A stretch of DNA of 64,000 nt from Clostridiales bacterium (GTDB taxonomy: Bacteria > Bacillota > Clostridia > Christensenellales > UBA1242). Made by a program: the position numbers and the translations under genes. The notes under the pieces were generated by a model, which made no database searches, was not told where the DNA came from, and saw only the letters and a program-made list of their open reading frames with translations. This document shows positions 1 through 8,339 of this stretch, in pieces; position 1 is the first letter of the stretch; each line of letters starts with the position of its first letter. Where the stretch lies: NCBI GenBank assembly GCA_003522085.1, contig DPGI01000005.1, positions 136,300 to 200,299 on the forward strand, in the 5' to 3' direction.

Positions 1-49
1 AAAAAAAGCCGAAAAACCCATCAAGTTTGACAGTGGTTTAATCGGCTTT
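1..49 (-). terminator. Terminator of the ruvC-tgt operon
   Basis: Read on the minus strand, AAGCCGA (12-6 arm partner at 48-42) closes a hairpin with inner arms AAACC/GGGTTT. It is followed by a run of seven T residues at the window edge. It lies about 110 bp past the tgt stop. The plus-strand reading has no T tail, so the orientation is minus. The loop is large, hence moderate confidence. Confidence 0.5.
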
Positions 50-156
50 AAAACCTAAATTTTTTTATAATAAAACCTTATAAAATATGAAACAACTTGC
101 AAAATGGCTTGTAAAAACCTTTCCAAGATGCCCAAAAAGCAAACCAAGTTGCCGCT

Positions 157-1272
157 TTAATAAACGAATTTTGACAAGAAATTGTCTTTAAATTCTGGGA
201 ATCTGTCTTCTAAAATAGCCTGTCTAGCTTCGGCAGCGAGATGAGTTAAGAAGTGCAAGTTGTGAATTGAAATAAGCGTTGCCCCAAGCATTTCGCCGGC
301 ATTTATAAGGTGGCGAATATAACTTCTTGTGTAGTGTTTGCACGCATAACAGTCGCAACCTTCTTCGATAGGACGATAATCAGCCTTGTATTTGCCGTTT
401 TTAACAACAAGTTTGCCTTCTCTAACAAATGCAGTGCCGTTTCGCGCAATACGTGTAGGCAAAACACAATCCATCATGTCGACACCGCGAGCAAAGCCTT
501 CGATAAGGCAGTCTGGCGAGCCCACGCCCATCAAATATCTAGGCTGATTGTGTGGCAAAACTGGATTTAAAACGTCAAGCATTTCATACATAACGCTTTT
601 TTCTTCGCCAACGGAAAGTCCGCCAATAGCGATGCCGCATCTAGCATATGGAGCGCAATCTTTAGCGCATTCGAGTCTCAAATCGGGATAAATATTGCCC
701 TGAACGATTGGGAAAAGCATTTGGTCAGGATTCTTTTGGTGAGCGTAGCATCTTTCGAGCCAATTTTTGGTCAACCTTTTGGCTTCAAGAGCCTCTTTAT
801 AGCTTGCTCCACCCTCTGTGCACACGTCAAGTTGCATAACAATGTCAGAGCCCAGAGCATTTTGAATGTCAATGCACTTTTCTGGGCTCATAAAACGCTT
901 TTCGCCGTTTAAATGTGAACTAAATTCGACGCCATCATCGGTGATTTTGCGAATTTTTGAAAGCGAAAACACTTGAAATCCGCCGCTATCAGTCAAAATA
1001 GGCTTGTCCCAGTGCATAAATTTGTGTAATCCGCCCGCGTTTTTAATAATTTCCTCTCCTGGGCGTAAATGCAGATGATATGTGTTTGAAAGAATTATTT
1101 GTGCGCCCAAATCATTCAACATTTCAGGTGTTACGCCCTTAACTGTGGCTTGAGTTCCAACTGGCATAAATACAGGAGTCAAAATATCGCCGTGCGGAGT
1201 ATGAAAAATTCCGGCGCGTGCGCCAGTGACAGGACATTCTTTAACAATTTCAAATGAGAATTTTTCTTTCAT
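157..1272 (-). CDS. tgt: tRNA-guanine transglycosylase
   Basis: This enzyme swaps guanine for preQ1 at position 34 of GUN-anticodon tRNAs, a step in queuosine synthesis. The protein of 371 residues shows the substrate-binding motif TDSGGFQVFSL, the nucleophile region DCVLPTRIARNGT, and a C-terminal zinc site CDCYACKHYTRSYIRH. The start chosen is the ATG at 1272, which opens MKEKFSF and has AGAGTAGG just upstream. A longer reading frame to 1311 adds 13 residues without family support. It is the last gene of ruvC-ruvA-ruvB-queA-tgt, next to queA, which acts later in the same pathway. Confidence 0.96.
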   Translation of the reverse strand: MKEKFSFEIVKECPVTGARAGIFHTPHGDILTPVFMPVGTQATVKGVTPEMLNDLGAQIILSNTYHLHLRPGEEIIKNAGGLHKFMHWDKPILTDSGGFQVFSLSKIRKITDDGVEFSSHLNGEKRFMSPEKCIDIQNALGSDIVMQLDVCTEGGASYKEALEAKRLTKNWLERCYAHQKNPDQMLFPIVQGNIYPDLRLECAKDCAPYARCGIAIGGLSVGEEKSVMYEMLDVLNPVLPHNQPRYLMGVGSPDCLIEGFARGVDMMDCVLPTRIARNGTAFVREGKLVVKNGKYKADYRPIEEGCDCYACKHYTRSYIRHLINAGEMLGATLISIHNLHFLTHLAAEARQAILEDRFPEFKDNFLSKFVY

Positions 1273-1355
1273 AATACCTACTCTAAAATCTATTTTTCTA
1301 CATAATACCACAACATATAGTATTATGTTGCGAGTAATACATACAAATCTATAAT

Positions 1356-2381
1356 TTATTTAAAAAAGCATGCGTCGCCAAAACTGAAAAATCTATATCT
1401 TTCTTTTACAGCTGTTTCATACACACGCATTGTTTCATCTCTGCCAATAAAAGCCGACACAAGCATTATAAGTGTGCTTTCTGGAAGATGAAAATTGGTG
1501 ATTAAGGCGTCAACGGCCTTAAATTTATATGAAGGATAGATGAAAATCTGCGTTTCTTTCTTCATAGGCAAGAATTTGCCGTTTTCGCAGGCTGATTCAA
1601 GCACTCTAACGCTTGTTGTGCCCACAGCAATGATTCTTCTTCCCTCACTTTTGGCTTTGTTGAGTCTTTCAGCGTTTTCTTCGCTCATTACAAAAAACTC
1701 AGAGTGCATTTCATGCTTCAAAATGTTGTCTTCTTTGACGGGTCTAAACGTTCCAAGTCCTACATGCAGCAAAACTTCAACAATTTCAACGCCTTTGTCG
1801 CGAATTTTTTGAAGCAACTGCGGCGTAAAGTGCAAGCCTGCTGTTGGAGCGGCGCTTGAACCTTCGATTTTTGAATAAACTGTTTGATATCTTTCTTTAT
1901 CTTTGAGTTTTTCTTTGATGTATGGCGGAAGTGGCATCGATCCAACATCGCTTAAACGATGTTCAAACACTCCGTCAAACGCAAATTCAATTTTAACGCA
2001 GCCATAATCGCCTATTTCTTTGACTGTGCACTTTAAATGCTCGCTGAATGTAAGCACTGTGCCCACTTTCAAACGTTTTGTTGGTCTTGCAATCGCTTCC
2101 CAATTCGTCAAATCAAGCCTTTTTTGAAGCAAAATCTCGATTTTTGCGCCAGTGTCTTTATAACCATAAATTCTTGCAGGAAGCACGCGTGTGTTGTTTA
2201 CAACCAGCACATCGCCTGTGTTTAAATAGTCAATTATGTCGTGGAAAATTTTATGTTCAATCTGCCCTGTTTTTCTGTCATAAACAAGCAAACGAGAACT
2301 ATCGCGTGGCTCGATTGGAGTTTGTGCGATAAGTTCTTCTGGCAGGTCGTAATAATATGATTTTTTGCTTAGTAAATCCAT
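1356..2381 (-). CDS. queA: S-adenosylmethionine:tRNA ribosyltransferase-isomerase
   Basis: QueA transfers and isomerises the ribosyl group of S-adenosylmethionine onto preQ1 in tRNA, giving epoxyqueuosine. The 341-residue length is typical. Visible family motifs are LPEELIAQTPIEPRDSSRL at the N-terminus, VLLHVGLGTFRPV in the middle, SSAAPTAGLHFT, and ALITNFHLPESTL near the end. The start is preceded by AGAGGAC. It lies one base from ruvB and 83 bp before tgt, and is presumably cotranscribed with both. Confidence 0.96.
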   Translation of the reverse strand: MDLLSKKSYYYDLPEELIAQTPIEPRDSSRLLVYDRKTGQIEHKIFHDIIDYLNTGDVLVVNNTRVLPARIYGYKDTGAKIEILLQKRLDLTNWEAIARPTKRLKVGTVLTFSEHLKCTVKEIGDYGCVKIEFAFDGVFEHRLSDVGSMPLPPYIKEKLKDKERYQTVYSKIEGSSAAPTAGLHFTPQLLQKIRDKGVEIVEVLLHVGLGTFRPVKEDNILKHEMHSEFFVMSEENAERLNKAKSEGRRIIAVGTTSVRVLESACENGKFLPMKKETQIFIYPSYKFKAVDALITNFHLPESTLIMLVSAFIGRDETMRVYETAVKERYRFFSFGDACFFK

Positions 2382-2382
2382 G

Positions 2383-3381
2383 TTAGTCCTCTTTTTGCAA
2401 ACCTAAATGCTTGTATGCCGGTTCAAGAACAACTCTTCCGCGTGGAGTTCTTGCGATAAAGCCAAGTTGAAGCAGATATGGCTCGTAAACATCTTCGATT
2501 GTTGTTGCGTCTTCACTTATAGTTGCGGCGAGTGTGTCAAGCCCAACAGGACCACCTGAAAACTTGTGAATGATTGAATTGAGAATTTTGCGGTCGATAA
2601 AGTCAAGCCCTAGTTCGTCAATTTCCATAATGTCCAAAGTTTTATCGGCGATTTCTTTTGTGATTTTGCCTTTGCCCTGCACTTCTGCATAGTCACGCAC
2701 GCGTTTGAGAAGGCGGTTTGCAATTCTTGGAGTGCCGCGTGAGCGTTTTGCTATTTCGATGCTTGCTTCGTCGTCGATGTGAACATTTAAGATGTTTGCC
2801 GAACGTTTAATAATGATTTGCAATTCTTCAACTGAATAAAGTTCGAGTCTGCAAATTACTCCAAATCTGTCGCGCAAAGGATTTGTCAGCATTCCCGCTC
2901 TTGTGGTCGCGCCAATAAGTGTGAAAGGCTGAATTTTAAGGCGCATGTTCTTAGCAGAAGGACCTTTTCCGACGATAAAATCAAGCGCAAAGTCTTCCAT
3001 TGCGGGATACAAAATTTCTTCAACTGTTTTGTTGAGTCTGTGAATTTCGTCGATGAAAAGCACGTCGTTTGCGTTAAGGTTTGTCAAGATTGCTGCCAGG
3101 TCTGCGGCGTGTTCGATTGCTGGTCCAGAAGTAACTTTAAGTTGCGAGCCAAGTTCATTGGCAATAATGTGTGAAAGCGTTGTTTTTCCAAGCCCTGGAG
3201 GGCCATAAAGCAAAACGTGGTCAAGGCTTTCTTTACGCGATTTTGCAGCGGCGATATAAACTGAAAGGCTTTCTTTGATTTTCTTTTGACCCACATAATC
3301 GTCAAACGTGGTAGGTCTAAGTGAGTTTTCAATTTCTGCGTCAGTAAGGTTTTTTGTACTTGTTATAAATCTGTCTTCCAT
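2383..3381 (-). CDS. ruvB: Holliday junction branch-migration ATPase RuvB
   Basis: RuvB is the AAA+ motor of the RuvAB complex that drives branch migration of Holliday junctions. The protein of 332 residues carries Walker A GPPGLGKTT, Walker B VLFIDEIHRL, sensor 1 IGATTRAG, and the arginine finger in NPLRDRFG. A winged-helix DNA-binding domain follows, ending in FIARTPRGRV. Its ATG overlaps the ruvA stop by one base (TAATG), which indicates translational coupling within the ruvC-ruvA-ruvB-queA-tgt operon. Confidence 0.97.
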   Translation of the reverse strand: MEDRFITSTKNLTDAEIENSLRPTTFDDYVGQKKIKESLSVYIAAAKSRKESLDHVLLYGPPGLGKTTLSHIIANELGSQLKVTSGPAIEHAADLAAILTNLNANDVLFIDEIHRLNKTVEEILYPAMEDFALDFIVGKGPSAKNMRLKIQPFTLIGATTRAGMLTNPLRDRFGVICRLELYSVEELQIIIKRSANILNVHIDDEASIEIAKRSRGTPRIANRLLKRVRDYAEVQGKGKITKEIADKTLDIMEIDELGLDFIDRKILNSIIHKFSGGPVGLDTLAATISEDATTIEDVYEPYLLQLGFIARTPRGRVVLEPAYKHLGLQKED

Positions 3382-3971
3382 TAGCCTCTATACCCCCTTA
3401 ATGATTTTGAAATAATCTCTTCTGCGGTTGCATTTGGACCCGCATTTGATTTAGCTAAATTATAGGCTTCGTTTTTATTTACGCCAAGCGAAATCAATGT
3501 GTCTGTTGCAAGAGCGACAGCGTCTTCATCATAGTCAAAAGTCTTTTCGTTTTCGCTTAAAACGCCAACCGGTGAAAGTTTGTCTTTAAGTTCAAGGCAA
3601 AGGCGTTCTGCCGTCTTTTTGCCAAGTCCTTTAATGGCAGAAAGCGAACGCAAGTCGCCTTGCAAGATTGATTTTATAAGTTCTGAAATAGGCATTCCCG
3701 AAAGTATTCCGATGGCGACCCGTGGACCAATACCTGAAACTGAAGTGAGTTTTAAAAATAGTTCTTTTTCTTCTTTTGTTGCAAATCCAAAAAGACTGAC
3801 GCCGTCTTCTCTAACTGACATAAAAGTAAGCACTTTAGCCCTTTCACCTTCGGCTGGCAGCGAAAGATATGTGCTGCGCGAAATGCCGAGTTCATAGCCT
3901 ACGCCGTTGACGTCAAGTGTTAGCGTTGAGTCGGATTTTTCTTCAATTATTCCCACTAAAAAAGAAATCAT
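3381..3971 (-). CDS. ruvA: Holliday junction DNA helicase subunit RuvA
   Basis: RuvA binds four-way junctions and loads RuvB. The 196-residue protein has the expected parts: an N-terminal OB fold (MISFLVGIIEEK), two helix-hairpin-helix motifs around GIGPRVAIGIL and GLGKKTAERLCLEL, and a C-terminal RuvB-contact domain. The start has AAGGAGACACT directly upstream. It sits 9 bp after ruvC and overlaps ruvB by one base. Confidence 0.97.
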   Translation of the reverse strand: MISFLVGIIEEKSDSTLTLDVNGVGYELGISRSTYLSLPAEGERAKVLTFMSVREDGVSLFGFATKEEKELFLKLTSVSGIGPRVAIGILSGMPISELIKSILQGDLRSLSAIKGLGKKTAERLCLELKDKLSPVGVLSENEKTFDYDEDAVALATDTLISLGVNKNEAYNLAKSNAGPNATAEEIISKSLRGYRG

Positions 3972-3980
3972 AGTGTCTCC

Positions 3981-4469
3981 TTAAATTTTGTTTGTGTTAA
4001 GCGCTGGGCTGGTTTGCGCGTGAGTGAGCGCCACTGCAAGAGCGTCGGCTGCGTCGTCGGGTTTTGGTATTTGAGCAAGCCCTAAAATGTTTTTAACCAT
4101 AAATTGAATTTGAGCTTTTTCTGCCCTGCCTTGTCCGGTTAAAGCCTGCTTGATTTGCATAGGCGTATATTCAAAAATGTTTGGACAATATTTTTGAGCA
4201 ACAAGCAATGTTACTCCGCGCGCTTCGGCAACAGGAATAACTGTCTTTTGGTTTTTAAAATAAAAAAGTTCCTCGATTGCAACTGCCTCGGGTTTGTAGG
4301 TTTCAAACAAAGAGATAAGCGCATTTTCGATATTGCTTAATCTCACCGGCAACGTGTCTTCTTTGGGCGTTGTAATAACTCCATAGTCCACTACAAGACG
4401 TGGTAAACTTGTGTCAATGATGCCGTAACCGATGATGGCATAGCCTGGGTCAATTCCTAAAATTTTCAT
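3981..4469 (-). CDS. ruvC: Crossover junction endodeoxyribonuclease RuvC
   Basis: RuvC resolves Holliday junctions by symmetrical nicking. The catalytic acids of its RNase H-like fold can be followed: Asp7 in GIDPGYA, the Glu of AIEELFYFKN, and the final Asp pair in DDAADALAVAL. At 162 residues it is a normal length. It is the first gene of its operon. The promoter -10 box ends exactly six bases before the ATG and there is no Shine-Dalgarno sequence, so a leaderless mRNA is predicted. Confidence 0.96.
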   Translation of the reverse strand: MKILGIDPGYAIIGYGIIDTSLPRLVVDYGVITTPKEDTLPVRLSNIENALISLFETYKPEAVAIEELFYFKNQKTVIPVAEARGVTLLVAQKYCPNIFEYTPMQIKQALTGQGRAEKAQIQFMVKNILGLAQIPKPDDAADALAVALTHAQTSPALNTNKI

Positions 4470-4475
4470 ACTTAA

Positions 4476-4504
4476 ATTTTAGACGATTGCTCGCATTTTG
4501 TCAA
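4476..4504 (-). promoter_or_regulatory. Promoter of ruvC operon, leaderless geometry
   Basis: TTGACA (4504-4499), a 17-nt spacer, then TAAAAT (4481-4476), a close match to the vegetative consensus. The six bases TTAAGT separate the -10 box from the ruvC ATG, which places the predicted +1 on the A of the start codon. Confidence 0.8.
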
Positions 4505-4571
4505 ATAAAACAGAGCGAAAAAATAAAGCGCTCGAATTTTGCAATCGAAAAGAGAGGCTTAGATTTTTAAA

Positions 4572-4599
4572 TAAAAAAGGCAGACTTTATAAATCTGCC
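4572..4599 (-). terminator. Terminator downstream of yebC
   Basis: On the minus strand GGCAGA-loop-TCTGCC is followed by TTTTTTATTT. It lies about 50 bp past the yebC stop and separates yebC from the ruvC promoter. Confidence 0.8.
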
Positions 4600-4650
4600 A
4601 AATCATTATAATTTTGTTGCAACAAAAAGCGATTATGCCTTTAATTTGCA

Positions 4651-5394
4651 CTATTCTTCTTCATCATCGTCAGGCAAGTTTACGTTGTGATAAACGTTTT
4701 GAACATCGTCAAGGTCTTCCAAAATTCCAATCATTTTTTGGAAAGTTGACAGTTTTTGTTCGTCAAGATCAACATACATGTCTGGAATGAGTGTTGATTC
4801 GCTCATAGCGATTTTATATCCTGCTTTTTCAAGAGCAGCAGCAACAGCGTTCACTTCGTTTGGTTCGGTGATAACTTCAACTTCGTCGTCTTCTTCAACA
4901 ACGTCTTTTGCGCCTGCTTCAAGAGCATCCATCATAAGAGCATCGCTGTCAAGTCCTTCAACTCTTGGAACAACGATAACACCTTTTCTTTGGAAAAGAT
5001 AACTTACGCAGCCAGATGAGCCAAGCGCTCCGCCGTTTTTATCAAATGCGTGTCTAACGTCACCTGCTGTTCTGTTTTTGTTGTCGGTCAAGCAATCAAC
5101 GATAACTGCTGAGCCGCCTACACCATAGCCTTCATAAACGATTGTTTCATAGTTTACGCTGCCAAGTTCGCCAGAGGCCTTTTTAATGCTTCTGTCGATA
5201 TTGTCGTTTGGCATGTTGTTTTGTTTTGCCTTTGTGATGATTGCACGAAGGTTTGAGTTAGAATTCGGGTCAGGGCCACCAAGTTTTACTGCAACGGCGA
5301 TTTCACGACCAATTTTAGTAAAGATTTTGCTTCTTGCGGCGTCTGCCTTGCCTTTTGTGGCTTGAATATTATGCCACTTTGAGTGTCCTGACAT
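4651..5394 (-). CDS. yebC: YebC/PmpR (TACO1) family protein
   Basis: The family was long annotated as a transcriptional regulator. More recent work links bacterial and mitochondrial members to translation of difficult (proline-rich) stretches on the ribosome. The N-terminal signature SGHSKWHNIQATKGKADAARSK and the middle KAKQNNMPNDNIDR are unmistakable. The length of 247 residues is typical, with an acidic end DDDEEE. A strong AAAGGAGG lies 8 bases before the ATG. It is a single-gene unit upstream of ruvC, as in many Firmicutes. Confidence 0.95.
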   Translation of the reverse strand: MSGHSKWHNIQATKGKADAARSKIFTKIGREIAVAVKLGGPDPNSNSNLRAIITKAKQNNMPNDNIDRSIKKASGELGSVNYETIVYEGYGVGGSAVIVDCLTDNKNRTAGDVRHAFDKNGGALGSSGCVSYLFQRKGVIVVPRVEGLDSDALMMDALEAGAKDVVEEDDEVEVITEPNEVNAVAAALEKAGYKIAMSESTLIPDMYVDLDEQKLSTFQKMIGILEDLDDVQNVYHNVNLPDDDEEE

Positions 5395-5480
5395 ACTTTT
5401 CTACCTCCTTTATGTATTGTCATATGTGCCAAAAATTTAGCACTAATTGTTGAAATTTAAATTCTTACTTAGTAAAATGT

Positions 5481-5513
5481 TTGCAAAGAATTCTATTAGC
5501 AGAATTTTGCAAG
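5481..5513 (-). terminator. Inverted repeat, likely weak terminator of the infC operon
   Basis: An imperfect inverted repeat (TTGCAAAATTCT / AGAATTCTTTGCAA on the minus strand) lies just past the rRNA methyltransferase stop. It is followed by a short ACATTTTAC. The T tail is poor, so termination is only inferred. Confidence 0.35.
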
Positions 5514-5534
5514 CGAAAATAGTTTTTGTCTGCG

Positions 5535-6377
5535 CTAGCTTCTTTTTGATGCGATTTCAAACATAACGACTGAACCACTGACCCCTGCATTAAGACTTTC
5601 AATGCCTTTTTTCATAGGAATGGTAAGTTTTATCGAAGAAATCTTTTCGATTTCATCGCTAACTCCCTGTCCTTCGTTTCCAACAACAATTCCGATTGGC
5701 GAAGTTGGCTTAAAATCGAACACATTTTCGCCGTCCATATCTGTCATAGCAAGTTTTAAGTTGTTTTTGACTGCCAATTTCACGAAATCAGCACGGCTGA
5801 GCGAATAAACAGGAATATTGAATATCGCTCCGGCTGAACTTCTTATAAGTTTTGGATTGGTTGGTGAAACGCCATCGAGTATGAAAACACACTCTTCACC
5901 CGCAGCCAAAGCTGAACGAATCAGCGTTCCCGCGTTGCCCGGATCTTGTATCCCATCCAGCACCAAGAAGTCGCCTTTTGGGATTTTTGGATTTTCGACA
6001 AAATTAGAAAATTGTGTGTATTCTAACATAACAACCACTCCACGTGGTGTTTTTACGTCAGAAAGTGCGGAAATTACGTCGATTGTGGTGAGATATTGCT
6101 CGCAGGTTGATGATGGTGTTATGTCGGCAAGAAGGTCAGCGGAAGTGGCAAGAGCCATGATTGGCTTTGCCCCTTGTGCGATCGCATCTTTGATTATTTT
6201 TTGGTTATCTAAAAAAAGCAAAAAATGGTTTTCTCTTTTTTGCTTCTTTAATTTTTTGACAAGTTCGCCACTTGCTTTGCATATTTGGGGATTGTCAGCG
6301 GTGGCGCGGACAAATTGGCGTGATTGAACGCCTTTTATCCCCTTTTTGTTTGCAAGTGCGTCACTTTGCTTGTTCAC
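5535..6377 (-). CDS. TrmH/SpoU-family RNA 2'-O-methyltransferase
   Basis: This is a SPOUT-class methyltransferase that probably methylates a ribose in 23S rRNA or tRNA; the exact target cannot be read from the sequence. The three SpoU motifs are present: LDGIQDPGNAGTLIRSA, GIVVGNEGQG, and IPMKKGIESLNAGVSG. The first about 100 residues form the usual L30e-like substrate-binding region. The start is a GTG that directly follows the rplT stop (TAAGTG), with GAGG inside the end of rplT. It is the fourth gene of the infC-rpmI-rplT operon, the location of ysgA-like genes in Firmicutes. Confidence 0.88.
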   Translation of the reverse strand: MNKQSDALANKKGIKGVQSRQFVRATADNPQICKASGELVKKLKKQKRENHFLLFLDNQKIIKDAIAQGAKPIMALATSADLLADITPSSTCEQYLTTIDVISALSDVKTPRGVVVMLEYTQFSNFVENPKIPKGDFLVLDGIQDPGNAGTLIRSALAAGEECVFILDGVSPTNPKLIRSSAGAIFNIPVYSLSRADFVKLAVKNNLKLAMTDMDGENVFDFKPTSPIGIVVGNEGQGVSDEIEKISSIKLTIPMKKGIESLNAGVSGSVVMFEIASKRS

Positions 6378-6722
6378 TTAGGCTTTAACCTCAGCTACGA
6401 GTGCTGCAAAAGCTGCTGGGTCTTTAACAGCGATGTCTGCAAGAACTTTTCTGTTAAGATCGATGTTTTTGCTTTTAAGTCCAGCAATGAATTTTGAATA
6501 TGAAATGTCGTTAAGTCTGCATGCTGCATTGATTCTTGTAATCCAAAGAGCACGGAAGTCTCTTTTCTTTTGTTTACGGCCAATGTATGCATACATTCCG
6601 CTTTTCATAACTTGTTCGCGAGCTGTGCGATAGAGTTTTGATTTTGCTCCCCTATATCCTTTTGCTTGCTTTAAGATTTTTCTGCGTTTTTTAACTGCGT
6701 TTACTGTTCTTTTAATTCTCAT
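6378..6722 (-). CDS. rplT: 50S ribosomal protein bL20
   Basis: bL20 is an early assembly protein of the large subunit that binds 23S rRNA. In many Firmicutes it also represses its own operon through a leader. The protein has 114 residues and a highly basic N-terminal half (KKRRKILKQAKGYRGAKSKLYR). The conserved IGRKQKKRDFRALWITRINAA is present. It lies 14 bp after rpmI, with a GGAGGGCATC ribosome site. Confidence 0.97.
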   Translation of the reverse strand: MRIKRTVNAVKKRRKILKQAKGYRGAKSKLYRTAREQVMKSGMYAYIGRKQKKRDFRALWITRINAACRLNDISYSKFIAGLKSKNIDLNRKVLADIAVKDPAAFAALVAEVKA

Positions 6723-6736
6723 GATGCCCTCCTACC

Positions 6737-6934
6737 TTACTTTGCACCAAGTAAAGATTTGATATTGTCAGAGTTCTTTCCTGCAATATATGAACCTTTT
6801 CTAAGTTTTCTTTTTCTTGCTTGTGATTTGTTTGTTAAGAAATGACCTTTTGTTGGACGAGCATACTTAACTTTACCTGTTGCGGTGAGTTTAAATCTTT
6901 TCTTTGCGCCGCTGTGTGTTTTTTGCTTTGGCAT
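6737..6934 (-). CDS. rpmI: 50S ribosomal protein bL35
   Basis: A 65-residue basic protein of the large subunit. The signature PKQKTHSGAKKRFKLTATGKV at the N-terminus and the run RKRKLRKG are diagnostic. The gene sits between infC (14 bp) and rplT (14 bp) in the canonical order, with a clear AAGGAGAAACATT before its ATG. Confidence 0.97.
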   Translation of the reverse strand: MPKQKTHSGAKKRFKLTATGKVKYARPTKGHFLTNKSQARKRKLRKGSYIAGKNSDNIKSLLGAK

Positions 6935-6948
6935 AATGTTTCTCCTTT

Positions 6949-7464
6949 TTAATTTGCTTTTTTAGGGTTGACAACAACAATAATGTTTCTGCCGTTGACT
7001 TCTGGTTCTTTGTCGCATGATCCGCATTCTTCAAGTTGAGCGCAGAAGTTTTTAACTACTTGTATGCAATTTTTTGCATAGGCTTGTTCTCTGCCTTTCA
7101 TTCGAAGCGAAACTTTGACTTTGTTTCCGTCTGAAAGAAATTTCTTTGCATTTGTCACGCGATATGCTATGTCGTGATCGCTGATTGTCATTGAAAGTTG
7201 AATTTCTTTTACTTCGACAATTTTTTGGTTGCGTTTTAATTCTTTTTCTTTTTTGATTGAGTCAAACTTATATTTTTTGTAATCCATAAGTTTGCAAACG
7301 GCTGGGTTTGCGCCGCCATTCATTAGCACAAGGTCAAGCCCCTTTTCGTCAGCAAGGTCAAGTGCTTTTGATGTTGGAAGAACGCCTAATTGTTCTCCTG
7401 TTTCCCCGATGAGTCGAACTTCGTCGGCGGGAATTTGTTCGTTGATTAAAAGTTCCTTAAAAAT
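6949..7464 (-). CDS. infC: Translation initiation factor IF-3 (AUU start)
   Basis: IF-3 keeps the 30S subunit free and checks start-codon pairing. The protein begins (M)FKELLINEQIPADEVRLI, matching the family N-terminus, and has the C-domain motif KVSLRMKGREQAY. The codon at 7464-7462 is ATT. AAAGGAG stands nine bases upstream and no ATG/GTG/TTG is suitably placed. An AUU start is the known infC feature by which IF-3 limits its own synthesis. A 17-residue N-terminal extension to 7515 would run through the leader terminator and is rejected. Length is 171 residues. Confidence 0.93.
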   Translation of the reverse strand: MFKELLINEQIPADEVRLIGETGEQLGVLPTSKALDLADEKGLDLVLMNGGANPAVCKLMDYKKYKFDSIKKEKELKRNQKIVEVKEIQLSMTISDHDIAYRVTNAKKFLSDGNKVKVSLRMKGREQAYAKNCIQVVKNFCAQLEECGSCDKEPEVNGRNIIVVVNPKKAN

Positions 7465-7615
7465 AGTCGTTGTCTCCTTTATAAAAAAATTGGTGGATGC
7501 AAATGCTTCCACCAAAAAACTTTAATACTCATGTTTGTTTATGAAATTTTAAAGAATTTTTAACGCGGTCTGAAATCAAGTTCGACCGGTGAGAAGTGGA
7601 AACTTCTGCTTTCGA
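7465..7615 (-). promoter_or_regulatory. Structured infC-rpmI-rplT leader (L20-type attenuator)
   Basis: The predicted transcript start is near 7615. The leader has a hairpin AGAAGT-TTCC-ACTTCT (about 7609-7591) followed by CACCGGTCGAAC. Just before the ribosome site is an intrinsic terminator (7513-7484, stem GGTGGA/TCCACC, then seven T). This is the arrangement of the Firmicute infC/L20 autoregulatory leaders, in which L20 binding promotes termination. The family assignment is inference from context and layout. Confidence 0.7.
7484..7513 (-). terminator. Attenuator terminator in the infC leader
   Basis: On the minus strand GGTGGAAGC-loop-GCATCCACC (one mismatch) is followed by AATTTTTTT. 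It sits directly upstream of the infC AAAGGAG, so it can stop transcription before the coding region. Confidence 0.8.
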
Positions 7616-7621
7616 CGCTAT

Positions 7622-7651
7622 ATACTAGCACAAATTATGAATTCTTGTCAA
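7622..7651 (-). promoter_or_regulatory. Promoter of infC operon, extended -10
   Basis: TTGACA (7651-7646), 18-nt spacer, TAGTAT (7627-7622) preceded by TGC. It lies inside the last codons of the upstream membrane-protein gene; the -35 box overlaps the codons for Asn-Val-Asp-Lys. Confidence 0.8.
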
Positions 7652-8258
7652 CATTTTTTTCACATTTTTTAATTTTTTTATGAAAAAATGTTTTATCTAA
7701 AATTCTACCGAGCTTTAACATTATTTTATTGGCGTTTCTTATCGCCTTTTCTTTCATAAGCGCTTTAAATAATATTGTTAGTCCTGCGATAAGTGAACTC
7801 ACGAGCGTAGAAATGATTACAACTACGCTAGGATTTGTTATGTTTTTTGCAATACTAATAATTACGCACGCGCCGCCCGCCCCTGACAGAATGCCACAGA
7901 TGTCACCCACAACGTCAGCACAAAACGAGCAGACTTTTTCGGAGTTTTTTATAAGTCTTAACCCAATATCTGCGCCGATTGTTTGTGCCACTTGTTGCTG
8001 TTTGAAAAAGTCTTCATCAGCGCTTGTCACGGCTATTCCGATCATATCAAAGACAACGCTAACAAAAATGAAAAACATAATCATAATGCTGGCAAAAACG
8101 ACCCCAAGCGACGAAAGAACGCTTTGGCTTAGCAGCGAGAAAAGCGACGAAAGACAGATTGCAATTACAAACATTTTAAACGCCCAATGGTAATGTCGAA
8201 TTTTAATTGACTGCGCTTTTATAGATGGCTTTTTGCATAGTTTTTTGCGATGTTTCAT
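7635..8258 (-). CDS. Putative four-helix integral membrane protein, unknown function
   Basis: I do not recognise this 207-residue protein. It has a basic N-terminus, then two close hydrophobic segments (about residues 28-47 and 52-75), a cytoplasm-like loop with FDMIGIAVTSADEDFF, and two more hydrophobic stretches (about 118-136 and 142-165). A strongly basic tail follows. The ISSADE-like segment after the second helix recalls the start of CNNM/HlyC-CorC transporters, but the resemblance is too weak to assign. A TATAAT box ends five bases before the ATG and no Shine-Dalgarno is visible, so the mRNA may be leaderless. The infC promoter lies in its last codons. Confidence 0.7.
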   Translation of the reverse strand: MKHRKKLCKKPSIKAQSIKIRHYHWAFKMFVIAICLSSLFSLLSQSVLSSLGVVFASIMIMFFIFVSVVFDMIGIAVTSADEDFFKQQQVAQTIGADIGLRLIKNSEKVCSFCADVVGDICGILSGAGGACVIISIAKNITNPSVVVIISTLVSSLIAGLTILFKALMKEKAIRNANKIMLKLGRILDKTFFHKKIKKCEKNVDKNS

Positions 8259-8263
8259 GTAAC

Positions 8264-8293
8264 ATTATATACCAAACTTTTTTAAGTTATGAA
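8264..8293 (-). promoter_or_regulatory. Promoter of the 7.6-8.3 kb membrane gene
   Basis: TATAAT (8269-8264) lies five bases before the ATG. The best -35 is TTCATA at 18-nt spacing (4 of 6). The proS terminator lies immediately upstream. Transcription would begin at about the start codon. Confidence 0.5.
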
Positions 8294-8318
8294 AAAAGGC
8301 TCGCATTTGCAAGCCTTT
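8292..8318 (-). terminator. Terminator downstream of proS
   Basis: AAGGCTTGC-AAAT-GCGAGCC then TTTTTT on the minus strand, about 20 bp after the proS stop. It ends the yqhY-nusB-xseA-xseB-proS unit. Confidence 0.85.
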
Positions 8319-8339
8319 ATTTTTTTATGTTACTTGATT

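Noticed and set aside
7465..7515. IF-3 with 17 extra N-terminal residues
   Set aside because: That stretch is the attenuator terminator and the ribosome site. ATT at 7464 has ideal Shine-Dalgarno spacing and matches the family N-terminus.
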